Part shown: piece after piece, positions 33,382-42,719 of the stretch
How positions within the stretch are numbered: position 1 is the first letter of the stretch
Layout of the letters: every line of letters starts with the position of its first letter
Source: Streptomyces filipinensis
Lineage (GTDB): Bacteria; Actinomycetota; Actinomycetes; Streptomycetales; Streptomycetaceae
NCBI RefSeq assembly: GCF_014649495.1
Contig: NZ_BMTD01000004.1
Span: forward strand, 1 to 64,000
Direction of reading: 5' to 3'
DNA length: 64,000 nt
Notes under the pieces: generated by a model
The model's input: only the letters and a program-made list of their open reading frames with translations
The model's database searches: none
What the model was told of the DNA's origin: nothing
Position numbers and translations under genes: made by a program

Positions 33382-34071
33382 TCAGGCGCCCTCGACGCCC
33401 GTGACCGGCTGGATGTCCTGCTGGAGTTCGTCCGCGTGCTCGCCCGTGACCAGGTAGACGACCCGCTTGGCGACGGCGACGGCGTGGTCGGCGTACCGCT
33501 CGTAGTAGCGGCCGAGCAGGGTGACGTCGACGGCGGTCTCGATGCCGTGCTTCCAGCGGTCGTCGATCAGGTGCTGGAACAGCGTGCGGTGCAGCAGGTC
33601 CATCTCGTCGTCGTCCTGCTCCAGCTGGAGCGCGAGGTCGATGTCCTTCGTGATGATCACCTCGGCCGCCTTCGCCATCAGGCGCTGCGCGAGCTGGCCC
33701 ATCTCCAGGATGGTCGCGTGCAGGTCCTGCGGGACGCCCCGTGCGGGGAACCGCAGCCGCGCCAGCTTCGCCACGTGCTGGGCGAGGTCGCCGGACCGCT
33801 CCAGGTCGGCGGACATGCGCAGGGAGGTGACGACGATACGGAGGTCGGTCGCCACCGGCTGCTGCCGGGCGAGCAGGGCTATGGCCCGCGCCTCCAGGTC
33901 GTGCTGCAGCTCGTCGACCTTCTGGTCCGCCTCGATGACGCTCTCGGCCAGCTTCAGGTCGGCGTCCAGGATGGCGGTCGTGGCGCGTCCGATCGCCGAC
34001 CCGACCAGCCGGGCCATCTCCACCAGACCGTCGCCGATCGAGTCAAGTTCCTCGTGGTACGCGTCCCGCAT
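33382..34071 (-). CDS. phoU: Phosphate-signalling complex protein PhoU
   Basis: This 229-residue cytosolic protein has two three-helix bundles, each with the PhoU metal motif region (SADLERSGDLAQHVAKLA; LLGRYYERYADHAVAVAKRV). It links the Pst transporter to the PhoR kinase and dampens the phosphate response. It is divergent from phoR-phoP across a PHO box, the standard Streptomyces layout. ATG 34071 has a GAG-rich stretch upstream. Confidence 0.96.
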   Translation of the reverse strand: MRDAYHEELDSIGDGLVEMARLVGSAIGRATTAILDADLKLAESVIEADQKVDELQHDLEARAIALLARQQPVATDLRIVVTSLRMSADLERSGDLAQHVAKLARLRFPARGVPQDLHATILEMGQLAQRLMAKAAEVIITKDIDLALQLEQDDDEMDLLHRTLFQHLIDDRWKHGIETAVDVTLLGRYYERYADHAVAVAKRVVYLVTGEHADELQQDIQPVTGVEGA

Positions 34072-34145
34072 CAGGGTTCCCTCTCATAGGTGTGCTTGGT
34101 CCCCACGCTCCCACGTTCTGCCCCGCACGCGTCCGTTTCCGCCAC

Positions 34146-34178
34146 CCCAAATGAACCAATCCTGGCCCCAAGGTGAAC
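34146..34178 (-). promoter_or_regulatory. PHO box (PhoP operator)
   Basis: On the minus strand, three 11-bp direct-repeat units: GTTCACCTTGG, GGCCAGGATTG, GTTCATTTGGG. The first and third fit the PhoP repeat (GTTCACC-like) at 22-base spacing. It is positioned between phoU and phoR, so both divergent units are likely PhoP targets. Confidence 0.82.
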
Positions 34179-34251
34179 TCTGGGCGACGAGTGTCCGAGG
34201 TCGCCCCTCGACGGCTGTGGCCATGTCGTACGCCCTGCTTAACCTTGAGGC

Positions 34252-35508
34252 ATGGACGTGAACGCGGCGGTCGCCGCAGCGGCAGCGATCGCCGGGGTGC
34301 TCACCGGCGTCATCGCCATGCTGGCGTTCCGCTGGAGCGAACGCGACCAGAAGCGACCGACCAGGACTTCCTTGCACACCGATCCCGTACTCCCGCCCGG
34401 CGTGGACACCGTACTGTCCGTGCTCCGCTCCTCGGCCGTCGTCCTCGACGAGGCCGACGCCGTCGTCAAGGCCAGCTCCGCGGCCTACGCCCTCGGGCTG
34501 GTCCGCGGCGGCAAGCTCGCCGTCGAGCCGATGCTCCAGATGACCCGGGACACCAGACGTGACGGGGAGATACGGCAGGTCGAGCTGGATCTGCCCCGGC
34601 GTGGCACCGGACGCGGCGAGGCCCTCGCCGTCTCCGCGCGCGTGGCCCCGCTCGGCTCCCGCCTGGTCCTGCTGCTGGTCGAGGATCTGACCGAGGCCCG
34701 CAGGATCGAGGCGGTGCGGCGCGACTTCGTGGCGAACGTCAGTCATGAGCTGAAGACGCCCGTCGGCGCGCTCTCCCTCCTCTCCGAGGCCGTCATGGAC
34801 GCCTCCGACGACCCCGAGGCCGTACAGCGCTTCGCGGGCCGTATGCAGATCGAGGCGACCCGCCTGACCAACCTGGTCCAGGAGCTGATCGACCTCTCCC
34901 GGGTGCAGAACGACGACCCACTGGAGGACGCCGAGCCCGTCCGGGTGGACGAGCTGGTCGCCGAGGCCGTCGACCGCTGCCGCCACCAGGCCGGTGCCAA
35001 ACAGATCACCATGGCCGCCGGAGGCACGGCGGACCTGGCCGTCTGGGGCAACCGCGGCCAGCTGGCCGCCGCCCTCGGCAACCTGGTCGAGAACGCGGTC
35101 AACTACTCCCCGGCCCGCACCCGCGTCGGCATAGCCGCCCGCCGGGTCACCGCGCCCGGCGGCGACATGATCGAGCTGGCCGTGACGGACCAGGGCATCG
35201 GCATCTCCGAGAAGGACAAGGAGCGCGTCTTCGAGCGCTTCTACCGCGTCGACCCGGCCCGCTCCCGGGCCACCGGAGGCACCGGGCTGGGTCTCGCGAT
35301 CGTCAAGCACGTGGTCGCCTCGCACGGCGGGGAGGTCACGGTGTGGAGCGCCGAAGGCCAGGGCTCCACCTTCACCCTCAGACTGCCGGAGGCGGGTGCG
35401 GCCCGCGACCGCGCGTCGCAGCACCCCGACCCCGACCTCGACGACGAGGCCGGCACCACCGAGTCATCCCCGTACGAACCGCTTCCCGCCCCGGAGGTCC
35501 TTCCGTGA
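34252..35508 (+). CDS. phoR: Phosphate-sensing histidine kinase PhoR (SenX3-like)
   Basis: This 418-residue protein has one N-terminal membrane segment (about 4-25), a PAS-like region, HisKA with FVANVSHELKTPVGALSLL (phospho-His) and HATPase with GNLVENAVNYSP, DQGIGISEKDKERVFERFYR and GGTGLGLAIVKHV. It phosphorylates PhoP at low phosphate. Its TGA overlaps the GTG of phoP (35505-35508). ATG 34252 lies about 75 bases after the PHO box. Confidence 0.96.
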   Translation: MDVNAAVAAAAAIAGVLTGVIAMLAFRWSERDQKRPTRTSLHTDPVLPPGVDTVLSVLRSSAVVLDEADAVVKASSAAYALGLVRGGKLAVEPMLQMTRDTRRDGEIRQVELDLPRRGTGRGEALAVSARVAPLGSRLVLLLVEDLTEARRIEAVRRDFVANVSHELKTPVGALSLLSEAVMDASDDPEAVQRFAGRMQIEATRLTNLVQELIDLSRVQNDDPLEDAEPVRVDELVAEAVDRCRHQAGAKQITMAAGGTADLAVWGNRGQLAAALGNLVENAVNYSPARTRVGIAARRVTAPGGDMIELAVTDQGIGISEKDKERVFERFYRVDPARSRATGGTGLGLAIVKHVVASHGGEVTVWSAEGQGSTFTLRLPEAGAARDRASQHPDPDLDDEAGTTESSPYEPLPAPEVLP

Positions 35509-36185
35509 CCCGAGTGCTCGTCGTCGAGGACGAGGAGTCCTTCTCCGACGCCCTGTCGTACATGCTCCGCAAGGAGGGCTTCGAGGTGGCCGTGGCGGCC
35601 ACCGGCCCCGACGGACTCGACGAGTTCGAGCGCAACGGCGCCGACCTCGTCCTCCTCGACCTGATGCTGCCGGGTCTGCCCGGTACGGAGGTGTGCCGCC
35701 AGCTGCGCGGCCGCTCCAACGTCCCCGTGATCATGGTGACGGCCAAGGACAGCGAGATCGACAAGGTCGTCGGCCTCGAAATAGGAGCTGACGACTACGT
35801 CACCAAGCCCTTCTCCTCGCGTGAGCTGGTCGCCCGCATCCGGGCCGTCCTGCGCCGCCGCGGCGAGCCGGAGGAGGTCACCCCGGCCGCGCTGGAGGCG
35901 GGCCCGGTCCGGATGGACGTCGACCGCCACGTGGTGACGGTCGCCGGCGCCAAGGTCGACCTGCCGCTGAAGGAGTTCGACCTGCTGGAGATGCTGCTGC
36001 GCAACGCGGGCCGCGTGCTCACCCGCATGCAGCTCATCGACCGCGTCTGGGGCGCCGACTACGTGGGCGACACCAAGACCCTCGACGTCCACGTCAAGCG
36101 CCTGCGCGCCAAGATCGAGCCGGACCCGGGCGCGCCGCGCTACCTGGTGACGGTGCGGGGTCTGGGCTACAAGTTCGAGCCGTAG
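35505..36185 (+). CDS. phoP: Phosphate response regulator PhoP (RegX3-like)
   Basis: This 226-residue OmpR-type regulator has a receiver with acidic pocket VVEDEES, phospho-Asp in LVLLDLMLPGLPG and Lys in YVTKPFSSREL, and a winged-helix DNA-binding domain (KEFDLLEMLLRNAGRVLTR ... LDVHVKRLRAKIE, then GLGYKFEP). It activates phosphate scavenging and represses secondary metabolism. The start at GTG 35505 overlaps phoR by four bases, with GGAGG upstream. Confidence 0.97.
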   Translation: MTRVLVVEDEESFSDALSYMLRKEGFEVAVAATGPDGLDEFERNGADLVLLDLMLPGLPGTEVCRQLRGRSNVPVIMVTAKDSEIDKVVGLEIGADDYVTKPFSSRELVARIRAVLRRRGEPEEVTPAALEAGPVRMDVDRHVVTVAGAKVDLPLKEFDLLEMLLRNAGRVLTRMQLIDRVWGADYVGDTKTLDVHVKRLRAKIEPDPGAPRYLVTVRGLGYKFEP

Positions 36186-36212
36186 GCCGTACGACCGCAC
36201 ACACCCGTCCGT

Positions 36213-36253
36213 GCCGAAGGGCGGCACCCCGCGCAGGGGTGCCGCCCTTCGGC
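36213..36253. terminator. Bidirectional terminator after phoP
   Basis: CCGAAGGGCGGCACCCC and its complement give a 17-bp stem, extended by one outer pair, with loop GCGCA. It lies between phoP and the convergent lipoprotein gene. Confidence 0.9.
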
Positions 36254-36285
36254 ATACGTCCTCGGTGCTCGGTGACCTGCGGTGC

Positions 36286-36969
36286 TCAGTGACCGGCCGC
36301 CGACTGGGACGCGGAGCCGCTCGGGGTGGCGCCGGTGCTCGGGCTGCCGCTCGCCGAGCCGCTCGGGGAGGACGAGGGGCTCGCCTTGCCGCCCTTGTGC
36401 GGCTTGGTGCCGGCGGAGGCACCCGGCGCCGGGGAGTTCGTCGCCGGGCCGGACGGGATCTGGCTCGGGCCCCACTTGTCGAAGTAGCTGGTGGCCGGGA
36501 CCACGAAGGCGCGCAGGCTCACGTCGCCGGTCGTGCTGAAGGTGAAGGTGACCTTCTGCGCGTTGCCGTTCACGACCGACTGGTTGCCGTTGGGGATCTC
36601 GGCGGAGGCGTTGTCCTTGCCGCCGATGATCAGCGAGCCGTGCGCCGGGATCGTCAGGCTCTGGCCCTTGGCCGGGGTCAGCTTGACGGTCTCGTTGCTG
36701 CCCGGGATGGAGATGGACTGCAGGGTCTGGGGGTCCTTGTCCGCGTTGAACACGGTCGCGGAGATCACGGCCGGGCCCGGAGCCTTCAGGTCGGGCTGGG
36801 TGATGATCAGCGCGTTCTGGACCTTGATGGTTCCGACGGTGGTGGCCGCGTTGTCCGGCTTGACTTCCAGGGTCTGTGAGTCGTTGCCGGCGCCGCAGGC
36901 GGCGAGCGAGGCGATCGAGAAGACGATGGCGGAGGCGGCGAGGGCGCCGCGTCGAAGGCTGCTGCTCAC
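36286..36969 (-). CDS. DUF461-type lipoprotein
   Basis: This 227-residue exported lipoprotein has the lipobox in SIASLAACGAG, a beta-sandwich (about 35-165) and a Ser/Gly/Pro-rich tail of 60 residues (e.g. GSASGSPSTGATPSGSASQS). The core shows TIKVQNALIITQPDLKAPG and FTFSTTGDVSLRAFVVP, like PCuAC / DUF461 copper-chaperone-like domains, but a metal motif (Met/His pair) is not obvious. Located between phoP and carD; promoter in the gap toward carD. Confidence 0.85.
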   Translation of the reverse strand: MSSSLRRGALAASAIVFSIASLAACGAGNDSQTLEVKPDNAATTVGTIKVQNALIITQPDLKAPGPAVISATVFNADKDPQTLQSISIPGSNETVKLTPAKGQSLTIPAHGSLIIGGKDNASAEIPNGNQSVVNGNAQKVTFTFSTTGDVSLRAFVVPATSYFDKWGPSQIPSGPATNSPAPGASAGTKPHKGGKASPSSSPSGSASGSPSTGATPSGSASQSAAGH

Positions 36970-37572
36970 GGCGGCGGCAACTCCTTGAACGCGCGGGCGG
37001 CTCCCTTATAAAGCCACCCTAAGTGTCTGTCAGCGGCCTTAGGCTACCGAGCCGTTCCGGGGCCGCCGCACCCGACCCTCCCCGAGCACCCTGCTTCCCT
37101 CCGGCTGGAGGTACCGCGAACCGGTCGTCACTCCCGTCACAAGTGACCCTCCAGTCACTTTGCCGAGGGCTCGTCCGTCATTCACATAACCGCTCGCAAA
37201 TTTTCCGTGAAGGAATGCGTGACGCCCCCGATATTGATCACGCGCCACCCCCTCCGGCGGTCGTTGATCAATTTTGGAATCACCCCGCATGCGTCCGGGG
37301 TCACCGAACGGAGTAGCGGAAGTCGTACGCTTGGAAGCGGACAAAACGGGATGTTCAGCCACTTGGAGACGGCTCCGGAAGTGTGTAACGTACGCGTTTC
37401 ACCCCGCCCGGAGAGCCCCTCCCACCTGCGAATTCCCCGTTCCGCAGGGCCCTCGCAGCACGTTCCTGTCGCAGTTGTCAAGCCCCGAGATATGCCCTGA
37501 CCTGCGAAAACGCCATTCAGAAGACGCCGTATCCGTGTTACCCTGGATAGCCACGGAAGGGGTACCTGTCAC
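36970..37572. other. Intergenic control region between the lipoprotein gene and carD
   Basis: This 603-base gap holds divergent promoters and no gene that I can support. Two TTGATCA-type palindromic sites occur at about 37233-37239 and 37262-37269, arranged as an imperfect inverted repeat (ATTGATCACG, CGTTGATCAAT) with CC-rich spacing. AT-rich stretches lie near 37195-37275. The carD start-proximal region (about 37510-37560) is the likely carD promoter, with TACCCTGGAT near 37539. Confidence 0.6.
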
Positions 37573-38055
37573 ATGACGTTCAAGGTTGGCGACACCGTGG
37601 TCTATCCCCATCACGGGGCCGCGCTGATCGAGGCCATCGAAACTCGCCAGATCAAAGGCGTGGACAAGACCTACTTGGTGCTGAAGGTCGCCCAGGGTGA
37701 CCTGACGGTACGTGTGCCAGCGGACAATGCGGAGTTCGTCGGCGTGCGTGATGTGGTCGGTCAGGACGGGCTGGACCGGGTCTTCGAGGTGCTGCGCGCG
37801 CCGTACGCCGAGGAGCCCACGAACTGGTCGCGTCGCTACAAGGCAAACCTGGAGAAGCTCGCCTCCGGCGATGTCATCAAGGTCGCGGAGGTCGTGCGTG
37901 ACCTGTGGCGTCGTGAGCGCGAGCGCGGACTGTCCGCCGGTGAGAAGCGCATGCTCGCCAAGGCCCGGCAGATCCTGGTGAGCGAGCTGGCTCTCGCGGA
38001 GAACACGAACGAGGACAAGGCCGAAGCCCTGCTCGACGAGGTGCTCGCCTCCTGA
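37573..38055 (+). CDS. carD: CarD-family transcription regulator
   Basis: This 160-residue essential actinobacterial regulator binds RNA polymerase beta and stabilises the open complex. The N-terminal Tudor-like RID domain has [19 protein letters not shown] and [17 protein letters not shown]; the C-terminal helical DNA-binding part has conserved [16 protein letters not shown] and [16 protein letters not shown]. Length is canonical. Its position before ispD is conserved in actinobacteria. Confidence 0.97.
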   Translation: MTFKVGDTVVYPHHGAALIEAIETRQIKGVDKTYLVLKVAQGDLTVRVPADNAEFVGVRDVVGQDGLDRVFEVLRAPYAEEPTNWSRRYKANLEKLASGDVIKVAEVVRDLWRRERERGLSAGEKRMLAKARQILVSELALAENTNEDKAEALLDEVLAS

Positions 38056-38390
38056 CGCGCCACGGCAGCGATCCCTCGCTCCCGAAACGCTCAGCACAGT
38101 AAATGCCGCGGTGCCCGATGACACTGATCCTGTCGCCGGGCGCTGCGGCATGTTCGTACCCATGGCGCCGGATACCCATCGCGCCCTGGTCACGGAAAAG
38201 GCCCCGCTCTTCGCCGCTCTTCCGTGTTCTTCGGAAAGCCCCCGAGAAGCAAGCCCCCCGATACTTGATGTGCCGGGCCCGGGCAGATGGCTCGACCAGG
38301 GTCACGGAAAGGGTCCGGTCAAGGCGTCGCGCCCGGCACTCCTCCAGGCCATACCCACCTAGGTCGAGCACACAAACCTGACAGGAACCG
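38056..38390. other. Intergenic region between carD and ispD
   Basis: This 335-base gap contains no supported gene. A frame from GTG 38111 to 38364 lacks a strong ribosome-binding site and Streptomyces-like codon bias. GACAGGAAC just before 38391 is the ribosome-binding site of ispD. Confidence 0.6.
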
Positions 38391-39143
38391 ATGTCTGACG
38401 AATCGCGCCCCTCACCCGCGTCGAACCCCGTCGCCGCCGTGATTCCAGCAGCCGGCCGGGGCGTACGCCTCGGTCCGGGGGCCCCCAAGGCGCTGCGCGC
38501 GCTGAACGGCACGCCCATGCTCATCCACGCGGTCCGCGCGCTCGCCGCGTCCCGCCATGTCGCCCTGGTGATCGTCGTGGCCCCGCCGGACGGCGCCGCC
38601 GAGGTCAAGTCCCTCCTGGACGCACACGCCCTGCCCGACCGGACCGACTTCCTCGTCGTCCCCGGCGGGGACAGCCGCCAGGAATCGGTCAGGCTCGGCC
38701 TGGACGCCCTGCCGCCCGAGTACGGCATCGTCCTCGTCCACGACGCGGCCCGCCCGCTGGTCCCGGTCGACACGGTCGACGCGGTCATCGAGGCCGTACG
38801 CGACGGCGCCGCCGCCGTGGTCCCCGCGCTCCCGCTCGCCGACACCGTCAAGGAGGTCGAGCCCGCGGCCGAACCCGACGCCCCCGAGCCGGTCGTCGCC
38901 ACCCCCGAGCGGGCCCGCCTGCGCGCCGTCCAGACTCCCCAGGGCTTCGACCGCGCGACCCTGGTCCGGGCCCACGAGAGCGTCGGCGACCAGGTCACCG
39001 ACGACGCGAGCATGGTCGAGCAGCTGGGTGTGACGGTCGTCGCCGTCCCCGGGCACGAGGAGGCCTTCAAGGTCACCCGCCCCCTCGACCTGGTCCTCGC
39101 CGAGGCGGTCCTCGCCCGCAGGAGGCTCAACGATGGCTTCTGA
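38391..39143 (+). CDS. ispD: 2-C-methyl-D-erythritol 4-phosphate cytidylyltransferase
   Basis: This 250-residue cytosolic MEP-pathway enzyme makes CDP-ME. The N-terminal nucleotide-binding motif is [20 protein letters not shown], with [16 protein letters not shown] and [12 protein letters not shown] before the AVQTPQGF signature. It ends inside ispF (overlap 39133-39143), so the two are coupled. Confidence 0.97.
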   Translation: MSDESRPSPASNPVAAVIPAAGRGVRLGPGAPKALRALNGTPMLIHAVRALAASRHVALVIVVAPPDGAAEVKSLLDAHALPDRTDFLVVPGGDSRQESVRLGLDALPPEYGIVLVHDAARPLVPVDTVDAVIEAVRDGAAAVVPALPLADTVKEVEPAAEPDAPEPVVATPERARLRAVQTPQGFDRATLVRAHESVGDQVTDDASMVEQLGVTVVAVPGHEEAFKVTRPLDLVLAEAVLARRRLNDGF

Positions 39144-39633
39144 GCAGTCACCGGTGGTGCTTCCCCAGGTCGGCATCGGCACCGACATCCACGCCTTCGA
39201 GGAGGGCCGCGAGCTGTGGTGCGCGGGCCTGAAGTGGGAGGGCGAGGGGCCGGGCCTGGCCGGGCACTCCGACGCGGACGTCGTCGCCCACGCCGCGTGC
39301 AACGCCCTCTTCTCCGCCGCCGGACTGGGCGACCTCGGACAGCACTTCGGCACCGGCCGCCCCGAGTGGTCCGGAGCCTCCGGAACCACCCTGCTCACCG
39401 AGGCGGCCCGGATCGTCCGCGAGGCGGGCTTCACCATCGGCAACATCGCCGTCCAGGTGGTCGGCCCCCGCCCGAAGATCGGCAAGCGCCGCGACGAGGC
39501 CCAGAAGATCCTCTCCGAGGCGGCCGGCGCGCCCGTCTCCGTCTCCGGCGCCACGACCGACGGCCTCGGCTTCCCGGGCCGCGAGGAGGGTTTGATGGCG
39601 GTGGCGACGGCACTCGTGGTGCGGGTGGACTGA
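39133..39633 (+). CDS. ispF: 2-C-methyl-D-erythritol 2,4-cyclodiphosphate synthase
   Basis: This 166-residue MEP-pathway enzyme makes MECDP. The metal ligands are in GIGTDIHAF and [13 protein letters not shown], with GDLGQHFG and the C-terminal [17 protein letters not shown]. It overlaps ispD by 11 bases. Confidence 0.97.
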   Translation: MASEQSPVVLPQVGIGTDIHAFEEGRELWCAGLKWEGEGPGLAGHSDADVVAHAACNALFSAAGLGDLGQHFGTGRPEWSGASGTTLLTEAARIVREAGFTIGNIAVQVVGPRPKIGKRRDEAQKILSEAAGAPVSVSGATTDGLGFPGREEGLMAVATALVVRVD

Positions 39634-39690
39634 GGCCGTGCGAGGGTACCCACACGGCCACCAGTGATCCCTGGATTCCGGAGGGTGCCC

Positions 39691-40095
39691 ATGTCCGCCG
39701 TACTGTCCGACCGTCTGAAGTCCCTGCTCGACGGCAAGGTGTTCGTCGTCGTCGGCACCGTCCAGCCCGACGGCAGCCCCCAGTTGTCCCCCGTCTGGGT
39801 GAAGCGTGACGATGACGACCTCCTCTTCTCCACCACGGTCGACCGCCGCAAGAAGAAGAACCTGGACCGCGATCCCCGGGTGACGGTCGTCGTCATGGAC
39901 CCCGACCAGCCCTACGAGTACGCCGAGATCCGCGGCACCGCCGAGATGACGACCGAGGGCGCCGCGGAATTCATCGACGAACTGAGCGAGAAGTACACGG
40001 GCAGGAAATACGCCGACTTCAATCCCGCCGCGGCGAACGACGCCCAGCGGGTGATCGTGCGGATCAGGCCGAGGAAGGTCGTCGGGGCGCTCTGA
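39691..40095 (+). CDS. PPOX-class F420/FMN-dependent oxidoreductase-like protein
   Basis: This 134-residue split-barrel flavoprotein has [36 protein letters not shown] and [15 protein letters not shown]. It resembles actinobacterial F420-dependent PPOX proteins (Rv1155-like); the cofactor choice is inferred. ATG 39691 follows GGAGGGTG. It sits between the ispDF operon and cysS. Confidence 0.88.
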   Translation: MSAVLSDRLKSLLDGKVFVVVGTVQPDGSPQLSPVWVKRDDDDLLFSTTVDRRKKKNLDRDPRVTVVVMDPDQPYEYAEIRGTAEMTTEGAAEFIDELSEKYTGRKYADFNPAAANDAQRVIVRIRPRKVVGAL

Positions 40096-40154
40096 GCCCC
40101 GGCATTGTGGGGAAGGGGCGTGAGGCACCCTCTCGCGCCCACTACCCTGGAGGG

Positions 40155-41558
40155 GTGACCATTCGCCTGTACGACACCAGCGCCCGGCAGATCCGCGATT
40201 TCACCCCACTCAAGCAGGGTTGTGTCTCGATCTACCTCTGTGGCGCCACCGTGCAGGCGGCACCGCACATCGGACACATCCGGTCGGGTCTGAACTTCGA
40301 CATCATGCGCCGCTGGTTCTCCTACCGCGGCTACGAGGTGACCTTCGTCCGCAACGTCACGGACATCGACGACAAGATCATCGCCAAGGCGCAGGAACAG
40401 GGCCGGCCGTGGTGGTCGATCGGGTACGAGAACGAGCGCGCCTTCAACGAGGGCTACACGGCGCTGGGCTGCCTGCCGCCGACGTACGAGCCGCGCGCGA
40501 CCGGCCACATCACCGAGATGGTCGAGATGATGCAGCGCCTGATCGAGCGCGGGCACGCCTACGCCGCCGACGGCAACGTCTACTTCGACGTACGGTCCTT
40601 CCCCGGGTACCTGCAGCTGTCCCGGCAGGAGCTGGACAACCTGCTGCAGCCGTCCGGCGAGGGCGAGACCGGCAAGCGTGACCCCCGGGACTTCGCCATG
40701 TGGAAGGCCGCCAAGCCCGGCGAGCCGACCTGGCCCACCCCATGGGGTGCGGGCCGGCCCGGCTGGCACCTGGAGTGCTCGGCGATGGCGCACAAGTACC
40801 TGGGCTCCGCGTTCGACATCCACGGCGGCGGCCTGGACCTGATCTTCCCGCACCACGAGAACGAGATCGTCCAGTCCAAGGCCTACGGCGACGACTTCGC
40901 CCGGTACTGGGTGCACAACGCCTGGGTGACGATGGCCGGCGACAAGATGTCCAAGTCGCTCGGCAACAGTGTCCTGGTCAGCGAGATGGTCAAGCGGTGG
41001 CGGCCGATCGTGCTCCGCTACTACCTGGGTGCCCCGCACTACCGGTCGATGCTGGAGTACAGCGAGGAGTCGCTGCGCGAGGCCGAGTCGGCGTTCGCGC
41101 GGATCGAGGGCTTCGTGCAGCGGGTCACCGAGCTGGCCGGCAAGGGAGTGGAGCCGGCCGCCGAGGTCCCGCCGGCGTTCGCCGAGGCCATGGACGACGA
41201 CCTGGGCGTCCCGCAGGCCCTGGCCGTGCTGCACACCACCGTCCGGCAGGGCAACAGCGCGCTGGCCGCGGACGACAAGGAAGCCGCGGTGGCACGGCTC
41301 GCCGAGGTGCGGGCCATGCTGGGCGTCCTGGGCCTGGACCCGCTGGACGAGCACTGGGCCGGCGAGGACACCGGCCAGGGCGAGGACCTGCACGACGTGG
41401 TGGACAGCCTGGTCCGCCTGGTCCTGGACCAGCGCGAGTCGGCCCGCGCCCGCAAGGACTGGGCCACCGCCGACGCCATCCGCGACCAGCTGGGCCAGGC
41501 CGGCCTGGTCATCGAGGACAGCCCGCAGGGCCCGCGCTGGAGCCTCGGCTCCCGGTAG
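40155..41558 (+). CDS. cysS: Cysteinyl-tRNA synthetase
   Basis: This 467-residue class I synthetase has HIGH as PHIGHIR, zinc ligands including the Cys in YLCGATV and the [10 protein letters not shown] region, KMSKS as DKMSKSLGN, and the C-terminal anticodon-binding helical domain. GTG 40155 follows GGAGGG. The length is that of standard CysRS, not the shorter MshC paralogue. Confidence 0.97.
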   Translation: MTIRLYDTSARQIRDFTPLKQGCVSIYLCGATVQAAPHIGHIRSGLNFDIMRRWFSYRGYEVTFVRNVTDIDDKIIAKAQEQGRPWWSIGYENERAFNEGYTALGCLPPTYEPRATGHITEMVEMMQRLIERGHAYAADGNVYFDVRSFPGYLQLSRQELDNLLQPSGEGETGKRDPRDFAMWKAAKPGEPTWPTPWGAGRPGWHLECSAMAHKYLGSAFDIHGGGLDLIFPHHENEIVQSKAYGDDFARYWVHNAWVTMAGDKMSKSLGNSVLVSEMVKRWRPIVLRYYLGAPHYRSMLEYSEESLREAESAFARIEGFVQRVTELAGKGVEPAAEVPPAFAEAMDDDLGVPQALAVLHTTVRQGNSALAADDKEAAVARLAEVRAMLGVLGLDPLDEHWAGEDTGQGEDLHDVVDSLVRLVLDQRESARARKDWATADAIRDQLGQAGLVIEDSPQGPRWSLGSR

Positions 41559-41577
41559 CCCCCGGTCCTTGATCGAT

Positions 41578-41605
41578 TGTGCCGCCCGGCTCCCCGGGCG
41601 GCACA
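41578..41605 (+). terminator. Terminator after cysS
   Basis: TGTGCCGCCCGG and its complement form a 12-bp stem with loop CTCC, 19 bases after the cysS stop. rlmB probably has its own promoter, in a short AT-containing gap. Confidence 0.82.
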
Positions 41606-41649
41606 CTGCATAGACGTACGCACACTTTTTCGCAGAGAACAGGTAGGTC

Positions 41650-42591
41650 ATGGCCGCGAACAACCGTCGCATGTCCGGCAAGAAGGGCGCGCAGGTCGGC
41701 AGTGGCGGCCAGCGGCGCAAGGGCCTGGAGGGCAGGGGGCCGACCCCGCCGGCCGAGATGCGCAAGGGCCACAAGAAGAACCGCATCGCCACGGCCAAGG
41801 CGAAGCAGGCCGCGCGCCGCCCCGTGGCCCGGGGCCGTGGCGGCAAGTCGGCCTCCGAGCTGGTCGTCGGCCGCAACCCGGTCGTCGAGGCACTCCGCGA
41901 GGGCGTCCCCGCCTCGACGCTCTACGTCCAGCAGTTCATCGACAGCGACGAGCGCGTCCGCGAGGCCCTCCAGCTCGCCGCCGAGCGCGGCGGCATCAAC
42001 CTCATGGAGGCCCCGCGTCCCGAGCTGGACCGCATGACGAACGGCCTCAACCACCAGGGCCTGGTCCTGCAGGTGCCGCCGTACGAGTACGCGCACCCCG
42101 AGGACCTGCTCGACGCCGCCGCCGACGGGGGCGAGGACCCGCTGGTCGTCGCGCTCGACGGCGTCACCGACCCGCGCAACCTCGGCGCGGTCGTCCGCTC
42201 CGTCTCCGCCTTCGGCGGGCACGGCGTGGTCGTGCCCGAGCGCCGCTCGGCCGGTATGACCGCCGGCGCCTGGAAGACCTCCGCCGGTACGGCGGCCCGC
42301 ACCCCGGTCGCCCGTGCCACCAACCTCACCCGCGCCCTGGAGGCCTACAAGAAGGCCGGCCTCACGGTCGTCGGCCTGGCGGCGGACGGCGAGGCCGAAC
42401 TCGGCGAGCTGGAGGCCCTGGAGGGCCCCGTCGTCATCGTCGTCGGCAGCGAGGGCAAGGGGCTGTCCCGCCTGGTCGGTGAGACCTGCGACTTCCGCGT
42501 CCGCATCCCGATGCCGGGCGGCGCCGAGTCGTTGAACGCGGGTGTCGCGGCCGGGATCGTCCTGTACGAGGCGGCTCGCAGGCGGAGCTGA
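41650..42591 (+). CDS. rlmB: 23S rRNA (guanosine(2251)-2'-O)-methyltransferase RlmB
   Basis: This 313-residue SPOUT methyltransferase has a basic N-terminal extension ([20 protein letters not shown]), the substrate-binding domain ([19 protein letters not shown]) and the knotted SAM-binding domain: [33 protein letters not shown] and [20 protein letters not shown]. Member of the TrmH/SpoU family. Confidence 0.95.
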   Translation: MAANNRRMSGKKGAQVGSGGQRRKGLEGRGPTPPAEMRKGHKKNRIATAKAKQAARRPVARGRGGKSASELVVGRNPVVEALREGVPASTLYVQQFIDSDERVREALQLAAERGGINLMEAPRPELDRMTNGLNHQGLVLQVPPYEYAHPEDLLDAAADGGEDPLVVALDGVTDPRNLGAVVRSVSAFGGHGVVVPERRSAGMTAGAWKTSAGTAARTPVARATNLTRALEAYKKAGLTVVGLAADGEAELGELEALEGPVVIVVGSEGKGLSRLVGETCDFRVRIPMPGGAESLNAGVAAGIVLYEAARRRS

Positions 42592-42719
42592 ACAACCGTC
42601 CGTAACTTCACCCCCGCGGGGGAATTTCGGCGCCCATATGGCGTTCGAGGCGGCTTTGACGGGGTCCGGACACATCCGCCCCGTCAAAGCAGTGTCCTAA
42701 CACCACGTCACTCGGTTAG

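Noticed and set aside
38111..38362. 83-codon frame between carD and ispD
   Set aside because: No ribosome-binding site and weak third-position bias; nothing recognisable in the product.
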